Shown here piece after piece: positions 30,428 to 38,222 of a stretch of 39,601 nt of DNA. The DNA comes from an uncultured Oscillospiraceae bacterium. Lineage in GTDB: Bacteria > Bacillota > Clostridia > Oscillospirales > Acutalibacteraceae. The stretch covers positions 1 through 39,601 of the forward strand of contig UQGM01000023.1 of NCBI GenBank assembly GCA_900540535.1. Direction: 5' to 3'. Each line of letters starts with the position of its first letter. Positions within the stretch are counted from its first letter, which is position 1. The notes under the pieces are model-generated. The model was not told the DNA's origin, ran no database searches, and was given only the letters and a program-made list of their open reading frames with translations. The position numbers were made by a program, and so were the translations under genes.

Positions 30428-30470
30428 TGGTACGGCGTAAGGGATTCGAACCCCCGACCTTTTGGTTCGT
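30428..30470. other. Probable phage attachment site at tRNA 3' end
   Basis: The integrase is adjacent and points at the tRNA. In such phages the crossover usually lies in the 3' half of the tRNA or at its anticodon/T arm, and the phage carries the same bases so the tRNA stays intact. The matching copy at the other prophage end is outside the window, so the core limits are not known. Confidence 0.45.
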
Positions 30471-30504
30471 AGCCAAACACTCTATCCAGCTGAGCTAACG
30501 CCGC
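30428..30504 (-). tRNA. tRNA-Arg (anticodon ACG)
   Basis: A 77-base cloverleaf including an encoded CCA end. Acceptor arms GCGGCGT and ACGCCGT; anticodon stem TTTGG/CCAAA with loop CTACGAA, anticodon ACG (reads CGU, with A34 changed to inosine); T arm with GTTCGAAT. It is the insertion target of the prophage, which lies on its 3' side. Confidence 0.97.
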
Positions 30505-30548
30505 AAAAATCATGCAGAGGAACTTGTCCGTTCCTTAACTGCCATGAT

Positions 30549-30577
30549 ATATTACCACAAACCAAAGAGAAAATCAA
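30549..30577 (-). promoter_or_regulatory. tRNA-Arg promoter
   Basis: On the minus strand TTGATT (30577-30572) and TAATAT (30554-30549) with a 17-base spacer, 45 bases upstream of the tRNA. An imperfect inverted repeat (AGGAAC/GTTCCT) lies between promoter and tRNA in the leader. Confidence 0.7.
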
Positions 30578-30605
30578 GCCCTTTTTTAATTTTTTTAAAT
30601 CTTTA

Positions 30606-31376
30606 TTATTCAGCTTTGCCCATTGCTGCCAATGGATCAACTATCTTTGAATCAATTCTTATTTCAAGGTGAAGATGATTACCGAGTTTGCTCTCACAGG
30701 GAATATCCCCAAGCACTCCTATTTCATCTCCCATTGATACTTTTGTACCTTTCTGTACAGGCGGATTTGCTCCAAGTCCGCAGTATTTTGCAACAAGTTT
30801 TCCGCCGTGATCTATTTCTACAACTGTTCCCCAAAGGGCGTCAGAATAAACATTGGTGACTATTCCTTCATTGATAGCCTTTACCTGAGCTCCCTTTTGC
30901 GCCTTAAAGTCCACTCCGTTATGACTTCTCCAATCATCCATAGTTTCGGAATAAACCATTTCTCCGTTACTGTAATCGTTTATAATATCAGTTCCGCAGG
31001 GCATCATATAAAAGCTCTGATAAGGTGTATTGAGCTCATTGCTTGCCATTGAAGCAGGTTCTGTGACCACTTCTTCCGTTTCAGGCTCTGTCTGAGTGGC
31101 AGTTTCATCACGGTCATCGGGAACATCGGTTTTATTTACTCCCGCCTGCTCACCCTCCGGCAGATCATCACCCCAGTTTTTAGTCTCTTCCGGGGCTTTT
31201 TCTGTTACAATACCGGTATTTGTACCGCTTTCCTGGACAGTACCCACATTACCTGTACCAAGGTACCTCCATGCAGCTGTACCCGATGCCACAAGACAGC
31301 ACGCAAGTGCTATATAAAGACCGTTTTTTCGCAAAAAGAGTTTGACTCTTGATTCCTTTTTATTAAAATTAAGCAT
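30606..31376 (-). CDS. Membrane-anchored M23/LytM peptidase (SpoIIQ-like)
   Basis: A 256-residue protein with one N-terminal membrane segment (GLYIALACCLVASGTAAW near residues 19-36), a long Thr/Glu-rich linker to residue ~115 and a LytM domain. Metal-site motifs are complete: SHNGVDF near residues 149-155 and NHLHLE near residues 237-242, with the GTVVEIDHGGKLVAKY core between. So it could cut peptidoglycan cross-bridges; the topology is like SpoIIQ, the forespore anchor for SpoIIIAH, and the role in sporulation is inferred. GGAGG precedes the ATG. A host gene, not phage. Confidence 0.85.
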   Translation of the reverse strand: MLNFNKKESRVKLFLRKNGLYIALACCLVASGTAAWRYLGTGNVGTVQESGTNTGIVTEKAPEETKNWGDDLPEGEQAGVNKTDVPDDRDETATQTEPETEEVVTEPASMASNELNTPYQSFYMMPCGTDIINDYSNGEMVYSETMDDWRSHNGVDFKAQKGAQVKAINEGIVTNVYSDALWGTVVEIDHGGKLVAKYCGLGANPPVQKGTKVSMGDEIGVLGDIPCESKLGNHLHLEIRIDSKIVDPLAAMGKAE

Positions 31377-31455
31377 ATCCTATTACCTCCGCCTTTATAT
31401 TGTGCTTATTTTGGTTCTTTTATTCAGCCGAAATTCTATTATTTTATCGCCGCCA

Positions 31456-31484
31456 TTGTGCGGGTTTTACATTTATGTTATAAT
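31456..31484 (+). promoter_or_regulatory. Promoter of fhs (extended -10)
   Basis: TTGTGC at 31456-31461, 17-base spacer, and TATAAT at 31479-31484, with TG one base upstream of the -10 (extended -10 form). It lies in the 221-base gap between the divergent LytM and fhs genes. No folate-type or other riboswitch fold was recognised in the leader. Confidence 0.65.
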
Positions 31485-31597
31485 GTTGAGGAAAATAAGC
31501 CGTATAAAATCAATTTTTATTTGTTTTATCAGCGTTATTTTCAGTATCATTATTTTTTAGATTTCACAAATAAAATAAATTTTCGGAGGGGTTCGTT

Positions 31598-33265
31598 TTG
31601 AAAACCGATATCGAAATTGCACAGGAAGCCAAAATGCTTCCAATAACCAAAATCGCCGAAGAAGCGGGAATACTTGAGGATGAGCTTGTACCCTACGGCA
31701 AATACAAAGCAAAAATCTCCCTTGATATTATGTCACGTCTTGCCTCAAAGCCAAACGGAAAGCTTGTACTTGTGACCGCAGTAAATCCAACTCCCGCCGG
31801 AGAGGGAAAGACCACCACAACTGTGGGACTGGGTCAGGCTATGGCAAAAATAGGCAAGAATGCAGTTATCGCACTGCGTGAGCCGTCACTGGGACCTGTT
31901 TTCGGAATTAAAGGCGGCGCTGCCGGCGGCGGATATTCCCAGGCAGTTCCAATGGAGGACATCAACCTTCACTTTACGGGCGATATGCACGCCATAACCG
32001 CAGCAAACAATCTTCTCTGCGCTGTTATAGACAATCACATTCATCAGGGCAACAGTCTTCAGATAGATGAAAGACGCATTTTATTCAAGCGTTGCATGGA
32101 TATGAACGACAGAGCGCTGAGAAATGTTATAGTAGGTCTCGGCGGAAAGGTAAACGGATTCCCACGTGAGGACGGATTTATTATAACCGTTGCAAGTGAG
32201 ATTATGGCTATACTCTGCCTTGCCGACGATATGGAAGATTTAAAGAGACGTCTCGGAGATATTCTTGTAGCTTACAATCTGGACGGCAAGCCGGTATATG
32301 CAAGAGAGCTTGGAGTAGTAGGTTCAATGGCGGCACTGCTTCGTGATGCACTTATGCCGAACCTTGTACAGACACTTGAAAACACACCTGCCATTATCCA
32401 CGGCGGACCTTTTGCAAATATCGCTCACGGCTGCAACTCAGTTACCGCTACAAGACTCGCTCTTAAACTCGGTGATTACTGCATTACAGAAGCGGGATTC
32501 GGCTCAGATCTCGGAGCGGAAAAATTTCTCGACATCAAATGCCGTGCGGCAGGACTTGCACCCAGCGCAATTGTAATAGTTGCAACACTGCGTGCACTTA
32601 AATATAACGGCGGAGTTGCGAAAAACGACACTTCAAATGAAAATGTTGCAGCTCTTAAAAAGGGAATTGTGAACCTCGGAGCACACGTTGAAAACATGAA
32701 GAAATACGGTGTACCGGTAGTTGTTGCGATTAACCGCTTCGGCACTGACACGGACGCTGAAATAGAAGCTCTTGCTGAATACTGCCGTGAAATTGACGTA
32801 GAATACTCTCTTAGCGAATGCTTTGCAAAGGGCGGAGAGGGAGCCACAGACCTTGCTGAAAAGGTTGTTAAAGCCTGCGAACAGCCTTCTGATTTCCGTT
32901 TTATATATGACGCATCAAAGAGCATAAAGGAAAAGGTAGAGGCTATTGCCAAGAACATATACGGTGCAGACGGAGTAAACTTTACTTCAAACGCACTTAA
33001 AAGAGTTCAGGAAATCGAGGCACTGGGCAAGGATAAGCTGCCAGTATGCATTGCGAAGACCCAGTATTCTCTTTCCGACGACCCGAAGCTTTTAGGCAGA
33101 CCCACAGGTTTTGACATAACCGTGCGTGACGTGAAGCTTTCCTCCGGAGCAGGATTTATAGTAGTTCTCACCGGTGACATAATGACAATGCCGGGACTTC
33201 CGAAAGTTCCCGCCGCAGAGAGCATAGACGTAGACGAAAGCGGAAACATAACGGGACTGTTTTAA
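31598..33265 (+). CDS. fhs: Formate-tetrahydrofolate ligase
   Basis: A 555-residue enzyme that joins formate to tetrahydrofolate with ATP, giving 10-formyl-THF for purines and initiator tRNA, or for acetogenic carbon flow. The P-loop region TPAGEGKTTTTVGLGQA is near residues 65-81; REPSLGPVFGIKGGAAGGGY near residues 95-114 is a family signature; the DMHAITAANNLL motif follows. Length fits the family. The start is TTG at 31598 with GGAGGGG 6 bases upstream. The neighbouring purB is also a purine gene, but on the other strand. Confidence 0.97.
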   Translation: MKTDIEIAQEAKMLPITKIAEEAGILEDELVPYGKYKAKISLDIMSRLASKPNGKLVLVTAVNPTPAGEGKTTTTVGLGQAMAKIGKNAVIALREPSLGPVFGIKGGAAGGGYSQAVPMEDINLHFTGDMHAITAANNLLCAVIDNHIHQGNSLQIDERRILFKRCMDMNDRALRNVIVGLGGKVNGFPREDGFIITVASEIMAILCLADDMEDLKRRLGDILVAYNLDGKPVYARELGVVGSMAALLRDALMPNLVQTLENTPAIIHGGPFANIAHGCNSVTATRLALKLGDYCITEAGFGSDLGAEKFLDIKCRAAGLAPSAIVIVATLRALKYNGGVAKNDTSNENVAALKKGIVNLGAHVENMKKYGVPVVVAINRFGTDTDAEIEALAEYCREIDVEYSLSECFAKGGEGATDLAEKVVKACEQPSDFRFIYDASKSIKEKVEAIAKNIYGADGVNFTSNALKRVQEIEALGKDKLPVCIAKTQYSLSDDPKLLGRPTGFDITVRDVKLSSGAGFIVVLTGDIMTMPGLPKVPAAESIDVDESGNITGLF

Positions 33266-33287
33266 AAGAGAATAGATTAAAAGCATT

Positions 33288-33322
33288 AATCCCCATGATT
33301 TTATAAGTCATGGGGATTTGTT
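33288..33322 (+). terminator. fhs terminator
   Basis: AATCCCCATGA and TCATGGGGATT, an 11-bp perfect stem with a 9-base loop, then TGTTAT. The U-run is short but the stem is strong; it lies 23 bases after the fhs stop. Confidence 0.85.
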
Positions 33323-33355
33323 ATATTCTGTACTCTATTTAAATTTAAAGAAGGT

Positions 33356-33384
33356 TTGAGATTTTGGTATTTATGTGATATTAT
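33356..33384 (+). promoter_or_regulatory. Promoter of type III R-M operon
   Basis: TTGAGA at 33356-33361 and TATTAT at 33379-33384 with a 17-base spacer, 70 bases upstream of the first gene of the operon. Confidence 0.7.
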
Positions 33385-33453
33385 TGAATTATAGGCTTGT
33401 AAAAATTTCAGGCATAAGCAAGCCGTAAATTAACAGAAGATAAGGAGCAAAAA

Positions 33454-33747
33454 ATGGAAAAAAATCCACTTATAGACGCTATCGACAACGCTTCAACTGC
33501 CGATGACTTAATGAAAATTGATAAGATGATAAAGACTTATGAAACGCAGGGAATTTTAGACCGTGAAGATGCGATAGATACAATTAAAAAAATGAGGAGA
33601 ACAGATAAATATATCGGTCAGGAACATAGCTGCGAAATGGCTATGGCTGTAAATAACTGGGTTGCTTTGGAAAGTCTTACACCCCCTCGTCTCGTTGAGG
33701 AGCTAAAAAAGCAGAGAGCTATTTTATTGGCTGAATTTGTAAACTAA
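33454..33747 (+). CDS. Hypothetical protein leading the R-M operon
   Basis: A 97-residue, mostly helical protein of unknown family (SIxNASTADDLMKIDKMIKT pattern, a DREDAIDTIKKMRRTDKY helix and a final LVEELKKQRAILLAEF). It sits 15 bases before mod and is probably on the same mRNA. A small helical protein in this place could be a regulator or specificity helper for the system, but nothing in the sequence proves it. TAAGGAG precedes the ATG. Confidence 0.7.
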   Translation: MEKNPLIDAIDNASTADDLMKIDKMIKTYETQGILDREDAIDTIKKMRRTDKYIGQEHSCEMAMAVNNWVALESLTPPRLVEELKKQRAILLAEFVN

Positions 33748-33762
33748 ACGGAGGGCAATTAT

Positions 33763-35448
33763 ATGAGCACAAACATATCAAAACAAAAGCGTGAAGATTT
33801 GCTCAATAAAATCAAGGAAATCCGCACCTTTATAGCTTCTGCCCCGCAGGATGAAAATACAGGTAATCTGCTCTCCTACCTTTCCGACCTTGAGAAAGAT
33901 GTGAACGGTAAAAAGTACGGACTTGTATTTGAGGAACACCGTGAAGAAATTGACGAGGTGCTGGAAACCCATACTCCTGTATTGACGGAAGATAAGGAGC
34001 TGTTCATAGACAACGGAGGACAGATGAATTTTCTTATTGAGGGTGACAACCTTGCTTCATTAAAGCTTTTGGAAAAAACACATAAGGGAAAAATTGACCT
34101 CATTTACATAGATCCACCGTATAATCGTGGAATTAATGATTTTAAGTATGATGATAATTTCATATCTAAATCCGATGGATATGTCCATTCTAAATGGCTT
34201 TCTTTTATAGAAGAAAGATTAAAAATTGCAAAAAAAATATTATCTAATAGCGGTGCAATATTTTTAAGCATTGATGATAATGAACAAGCAAATTTAAAAT
34301 TACTATGTGACAATATATTTGGAGAGAATAATTTTGCTGGTATGTTACCATGGAGAAAAAGAACAGCCAAAACAGATGTTCCTTTTGGCGTATCTCAAGA
34401 CTATGAATGGATACTTATATATGCAAAAAGTACTGAATTTAATGCTTTTACACAAAGAGAGAATAAACGTAAATATTATAAAACAGATGATATTCCTAAT
34501 AGAGAATGGCGCATCCATGATTTAACAAAACAGACAACCGCAGAAGAAAGACCAAACAGCTTTTTTACCATTGTAAACCCAAAAACAGGCGAAAAATATC
34601 CTGCAAATCCTAATAGAACATGGGCTATAACGAGTGATACATTTAATAAATATTTATCAGAAAACAAAATAGTCTTTCCTAATGATTACGATTTTCTAAA
34701 AATAACAAAACCACAATTACGGTATTTCAGAGATGAAGATGAGGCTAAGGCTTTAAAAAAAACAGGCAGTACATCAAACATATCCGCAACAAGCACACAA
34801 TTACCAACATCTGTAGGGATGACAAAAGACGGAACCTCTGACTTAGGCAAGTTATTCGTTAAAAAAGTGTTTCCTTATCCAAAACCCGTTGAACTCATTA
34901 AATATCTGGTACAAATTGGAACAATTAATAAATATAACGCTATTATTCTTGATTTCTTTGCAGGCAGTGGAACTACTGGGCATGCTGTTTTAAAATACAA
35001 TCACGAACACAAAGACAGTAATCTCAAATTCATCCTCTGCACCAATAACGAAAACAATATTTGCAGAGATGTTACATATGAGCGCATCAAGCGTGTTATT
35101 GACAAAGAAAAATATGCAGCAAGTCTCAAATATTACAAAGTGGAATATGTACCTATTTCAGAGCGTCTCTATTATGAGTACGCCGATGAACTTTTGAAAC
35201 ATGTCCGTGAATTGGTAGAGCTGGAAAATGGAATCAACTTTACGGGAAATGCGGAAATTGCAATTGTTTTGACGGAGAAAGAGCTTGAAGATTTTGCCGA
35301 AAATCTTGAATCTTTTTCAAAGTGCAAAAAGCTGTATATGGGTCATGACCTGCTGCCGACGGAAGAACAGGAAACAACTTTAAAAGAGCACGAAATAGAA
35401 ATAAACATCATTCCCGACTATTACTACCGTGATTTACAGGAGAGATAA
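33763..35448 (+). CDS. mod: Type III restriction-modification methyltransferase (Mod)
   Basis: A 561-residue DNA adenine methylase and specificity subunit. It is beta-class: the catalytic motif LIYIDPPYN (DPPY at residues 117-120) comes before the S-adenosylmethionine site DFFAGSGTTGHAV at residues ~395-409. The middle, residues ~180-330, is the target recognition domain and determines which site is modified. It starts with GGAGGGCAAT upstream. AT-rich composition in the middle, compared with fhs, hints at transfer. Together with Res it makes a complete system. Confidence 0.94.
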   Translation: MSTNISKQKREDLLNKIKEIRTFIASAPQDENTGNLLSYLSDLEKDVNGKKYGLVFEEHREEIDEVLETHTPVLTEDKELFIDNGGQMNFLIEGDNLASLKLLEKTHKGKIDLIYIDPPYNRGINDFKYDDNFISKSDGYVHSKWLSFIEERLKIAKKILSNSGAIFLSIDDNEQANLKLLCDNIFGENNFAGMLPWRKRTAKTDVPFGVSQDYEWILIYAKSTEFNAFTQRENKRKYYKTDDIPNREWRIHDLTKQTTAEERPNSFFTIVNPKTGEKYPANPNRTWAITSDTFNKYLSENKIVFPNDYDFLKITKPQLRYFRDEDEAKALKKTGSTSNISATSTQLPTSVGMTKDGTSDLGKLFVKKVFPYPKPVELIKYLVQIGTINKYNAIILDFFAGSGTTGHAVLKYNHEHKDSNLKFILCTNNENNICRDVTYERIKRVIDKEKYAASLKYYKVEYVPISERLYYEYADELLKHVRELVELENGINFTGNAEIAIVLTEKELEDFAENLESFSKCKKLYMGHDLLPTEEQETTLKEHEIEINIIPDYYYRDLQER

Positions 35449-35449
35449 A

Positions 35450-35956
35450 ATGGGAAACAACTCAGATTCTATTGAAAATTCCAATAATATCATTCTTCAA
35501 ATTTCGGCTGAATTTCACGCACTTTTATTTGCAATAAATTACAAGAGCAGCAACAAATGGATACATAATGCGCTTTTGGACAGTCAACGGTTACACATGC
35601 GAACTCTTTTGTTTTTCTTCTCTAACAGCAATAAAATATATCCGGACGATTTGCAATATTTTGATATTATAAGTACAAAATTTCCAGATTTAGAAATTGC
35701 TTACGATGATGATTTAAGAAAATTCATAAATAAGCAGGCTGCACACATAACAAGAAGCCGTGGCAAGTTAAAATTTGATAGAAAAAAATATCTTGAAACC
35801 CGTGCTCTTATCGTTGATGCAATTGAAAAGTTTTTAAAACTGCTTCCGAATTATATAAAACCTGAATATAAAGCACAATTAGAAAGCGACGATGCTCAAC
35901 ATGCTTTGGGAGCTGTACATTGGCAACTAATACATTACAGATTAGATAATAAATAA
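35450..35956 (+). CDS. Unknown protein between Mod and Res
   Basis: A 168-residue protein one base after the mod stop, with GGAGAGATAAA before its ATG. It is helical and AT-rich. Segments: ISAEFHALLFAINYKSSNKW, LLDSQRLHMRTLLFFFSN, LRKFINKQAAHITRSRGKL near residues 100-118, and a helix ALIVDAIEKFLKLLPN. The spaced Arg and His in the third segment faintly recall HEPN RNases, but the spacing does not fit the usual Rx4-6H motif. I cannot name the family. It is in the R-M operon and likely functions with it. Confidence 0.75.
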   Translation: MGNNSDSIENSNNIILQISAEFHALLFAINYKSSNKWIHNALLDSQRLHMRTLLFFFSNSNKIYPDDLQYFDIISTKFPDLEIAYDDDLRKFINKQAAHITRSRGKLKFDRKKYLETRALIVDAIEKFLKLLPNYIKPEYKAQLESDDAQHALGAVHWQLIHYRLDNK

Positions 35957-35973
35957 GAAAATGGTGAAAAGAA

Positions 35974-38160
35974 ATGCAACTAAAAAACTTTCAGCTTGAT
36001 GCTGTTAAATCACTTTTTGAAGCTATGGAAACTCCCACCCGTGACATCATTCTTAAAAGTCCTACAGGAAGCGGTAAAACCATTATCCTTACATATTTCA
36101 TGCATCAGTACATACAGTCCTACCCTAAAACAGTTTTTGTTTGGCTCACTCCGGGCAAGGGTAACCTTGAGGAACAGAGCAAGGCAAAAATGGATAAATA
36201 TATCCACGCTTCTCAGACAAAACTGCTTTCTGATATTATGACAGGCGGATTTGAAGAAAACGACAGCTGTTTTATAAACTGGGAAAAGCTTACTAAAAAA
36301 GGCAACAACGCCCTGAAAGAGGGCGAACGCACCAATTTCTTAGAACACATTGAGCACGCCTTAAACGACGGCTTGCATTTCGTTGTAATCGTGGACGAAA
36401 GTCATCAGAACAACACGGTAAAAGCAGATGAAATAATACAATATTTCCACACGGAAAAGATAATACGCTGTTCTGCAACACCAAAGGGAATACGCAATGC
36501 CGAAATAATTGAAATCTCGGAAGAGGACGTTATTGCGGAAGGACTTATCAAAAAGATGCTGGTTATCAATGAAGATTTTCCGCAGACGGTGGAAACGGAA
36601 AATCAGATTGACTTCCTTCTTGATAAAGCTTATGAAAAACAGCGTGACCTACGTGCCGCTTTTCTCGCTTTAAAAAGAGACATTAACCCTTTAATTGTGG
36701 TGCAGATACCTAACAAATCGGAAATACTGCAAGACGAAGTAGAACGCTGGTTTGAAAAACAGGGAATCACATATGAAAACAAACAGCTTGCCGTATGGCT
36801 CTCAGACAGGCACGAAAATCTTGAAAGCATTGAAAGAAACGACGCTGAACCTATTGCCGTAATCATAAAACAGGCAGTAGCCACGGGTTGGGACTGCCCC
36901 AGAGCACACATTCTTGTAAAACTCCGTGACAACATGGATGAGACCTTTGAAATTCAAACTATCGGACGTATTCGCCGTATGCCTGAGGCACAGCATTACG
37001 GCAGCGATTTACTTGATAGCTGTTATCTTTATACACTCGATGAAAAGTTCACCGCAGGAGTAAAACAGTCACTTGGTAAAAACGCCCTTGATGCCTGCAC
37101 ACTTTTCTTAAAAAACGAATATAAAGACATCACGCTTACAAGCGAACAGCGCTCAACTATTACAAGTGGACGAGATTTACCAAAAACACTACTGGCTGTG
37201 GCTAAGTATTTTGAAACTAAATTCGGCACTGGTACAAACAAATCAGAAAATGCCGTTCGCTTGGAAACCAATGGCTTTGTTTTCAGTGATGACATTATTA
37301 TCCACACAATTTCGGGTGAAACCGCAACACTTGAATTTGATAAAGAATCAATGAATACAATCGCCGTAAAAGAGAAACTGAATACACACAAACATGGTCG
37401 TGACTATCAACAAAAAGTCAACAAACTGGCTTTTGAAGTTAAAATTGAATATTCATACATGAATACGATAATCCATAAACTTTTTGATAAAAATTTTAAT
37501 TACGGAAGAAAAATTCTTTCCCTCGAACCAAGAGCAGTTTACTCCTTTGTACTGAATAACTTTGACCTTTTGAAACATTCAATTCGTGAGGCAATGGCAG
37601 CAGAATTAAATCAGATACAATTTGATTTTAAAAATGTATCAAAAGTTCTGTTTCATATTCCTCAGTCGTGCATGTTTACGTTTGACGCAACAGCTAAAAC
37701 ACAAATAGTCATGGAGAAAAACGTTTATCAGAACTATCTTTCTTCGGCTGAACCCCGCTCTTCGCCTGAACGTAAATTTGAAAAGTTTTGTGAAAAAACA
37801 GATAGTATAGATTGGGTGTATAAAAACGGAGATAAAGGAAATGAATATCTTTCCATTGTATATGCCGACAACTCAGGAAAACAGAAAAATTTTTATCCCG
37901 ACTATATCGTCGGTGTAAAAGGCGAAATATGGATTATTGAAACAAAGGGCGGATTTGACCGAAACGGTGATAGCCAAGATATAGATATTTTCACTCCTAA
38001 AAAGTTTGAAGTACTCAAAGATTATCTTTCACGCTACGATTTAAAAGGCGGCATAGTTCGATATGACAGTAAAAGTGAAGAATTGTGTATCTGTATGGAA
38101 CATTATTCAGATAATATAAAAAGTGATGACTGGCAAATTCTCGAACAAGTATTTGCGTAA
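35974..38160 (+). CDS. res: Type III restriction enzyme, Res helicase/nuclease subunit
   Basis: A 728-residue superfamily 2 translocase with nuclease. Helicase motifs: KSPTGSGKT near residues 28-36 (ATP binding), FVVIVDESHQN near residues 136-146 (DEAD-like DESH), CSATPKG near residues 166-172, and IGRIRRMPE near residues 329-337 (motif VI). C-terminal PD-(D/E)xK nuclease: YPDYIVGVKGEIWIIETKGG near residues 640-660. It cleaves DNA only with Mod. It is somewhat shorter than many Res proteins, but all motifs are present. Confidence 0.94.
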   Translation: MQLKNFQLDAVKSLFEAMETPTRDIILKSPTGSGKTIILTYFMHQYIQSYPKTVFVWLTPGKGNLEEQSKAKMDKYIHASQTKLLSDIMTGGFEENDSCFINWEKLTKKGNNALKEGERTNFLEHIEHALNDGLHFVVIVDESHQNNTVKADEIIQYFHTEKIIRCSATPKGIRNAEIIEISEEDVIAEGLIKKMLVINEDFPQTVETENQIDFLLDKAYEKQRDLRAAFLALKRDINPLIVVQIPNKSEILQDEVERWFEKQGITYENKQLAVWLSDRHENLESIERNDAEPIAVIIKQAVATGWDCPRAHILVKLRDNMDETFEIQTIGRIRRMPEAQHYGSDLLDSCYLYTLDEKFTAGVKQSLGKNALDACTLFLKNEYKDITLTSEQRSTITSGRDLPKTLLAVAKYFETKFGTGTNKSENAVRLETNGFVFSDDIIIHTISGETATLEFDKESMNTIAVKEKLNTHKHGRDYQQKVNKLAFEVKIEYSYMNTIIHKLFDKNFNYGRKILSLEPRAVYSFVLNNFDLLKHSIREAMAAELNQIQFDFKNVSKVLFHIPQSCMFTFDATAKTQIVMEKNVYQNYLSSAEPRSSPERKFEKFCEKTDSIDWVYKNGDKGNEYLSIVYADNSGKQKNFYPDYIVGVKGEIWIIETKGGFDRNGDSQDIDIFTPKKFEVLKDYLSRYDLKGGIVRYDSKSEELCICMEHYSDNIKSDDWQILEQVFA

Positions 38161-38164
38161 TATC

Positions 38165-38203
38165 AAACAGCGGAGAGCTGTAACGCTCCCCGCTGTCATT
38201 TTT
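38165..38203. terminator. Terminator between res and purB
   Basis: ACAGCGG and CCGCTGT outer arms with GAGC/GCTC inner arms (one mismatch) around a 6-base loop, then ATTTTTA on the plus strand. It lies between convergent genes and probably serves both. Confidence 0.8.
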
Positions 38204-38222
38204 ATGTTTTCAGATTTGATTT

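Larger units (their letters stand above)
1..30430. mobile_element. Prophage (siphovirus, HK97-like head), left end outside window
   Basis: A continuous set of phage modules: lysogeny, replication, packaging, head, tail and lysis. The integrase gene lies 97 bp from the 3' end of a tRNA-Arg gene, the usual arrangement for a tyrosine-recombinase phage inserted in a tRNA. Bacterial genes begin right after the tRNA. The other boundary is not visible, because the window starts inside the lysis amidase. All structural genes expected for a complete siphovirus are present. A few small genes and two start codons look damaged or unusual, so whether the phage is still active is open. Confidence 0.93.

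Noticed and set aside
1..30430. Whole-phage UGA recoding
   Set aside because: UGA ends many genes with tight overlaps (7486, 7857, 8164, 10294, 11481, 17228), so UGA must work as stop.
31377..31597. Riboswitch in the fhs leader
   Set aside because: The leader is AT-rich and I could not fold a known folate, SAM or purine riboswitch core; only a promoter and ribosome site are clear.
35740..35810. HEPN RNase motif in the gene between mod and res
   Set aside because: Arg and His are too far apart (eight residues between) for the usual Rx4-6H, so HEPN is not claimed.
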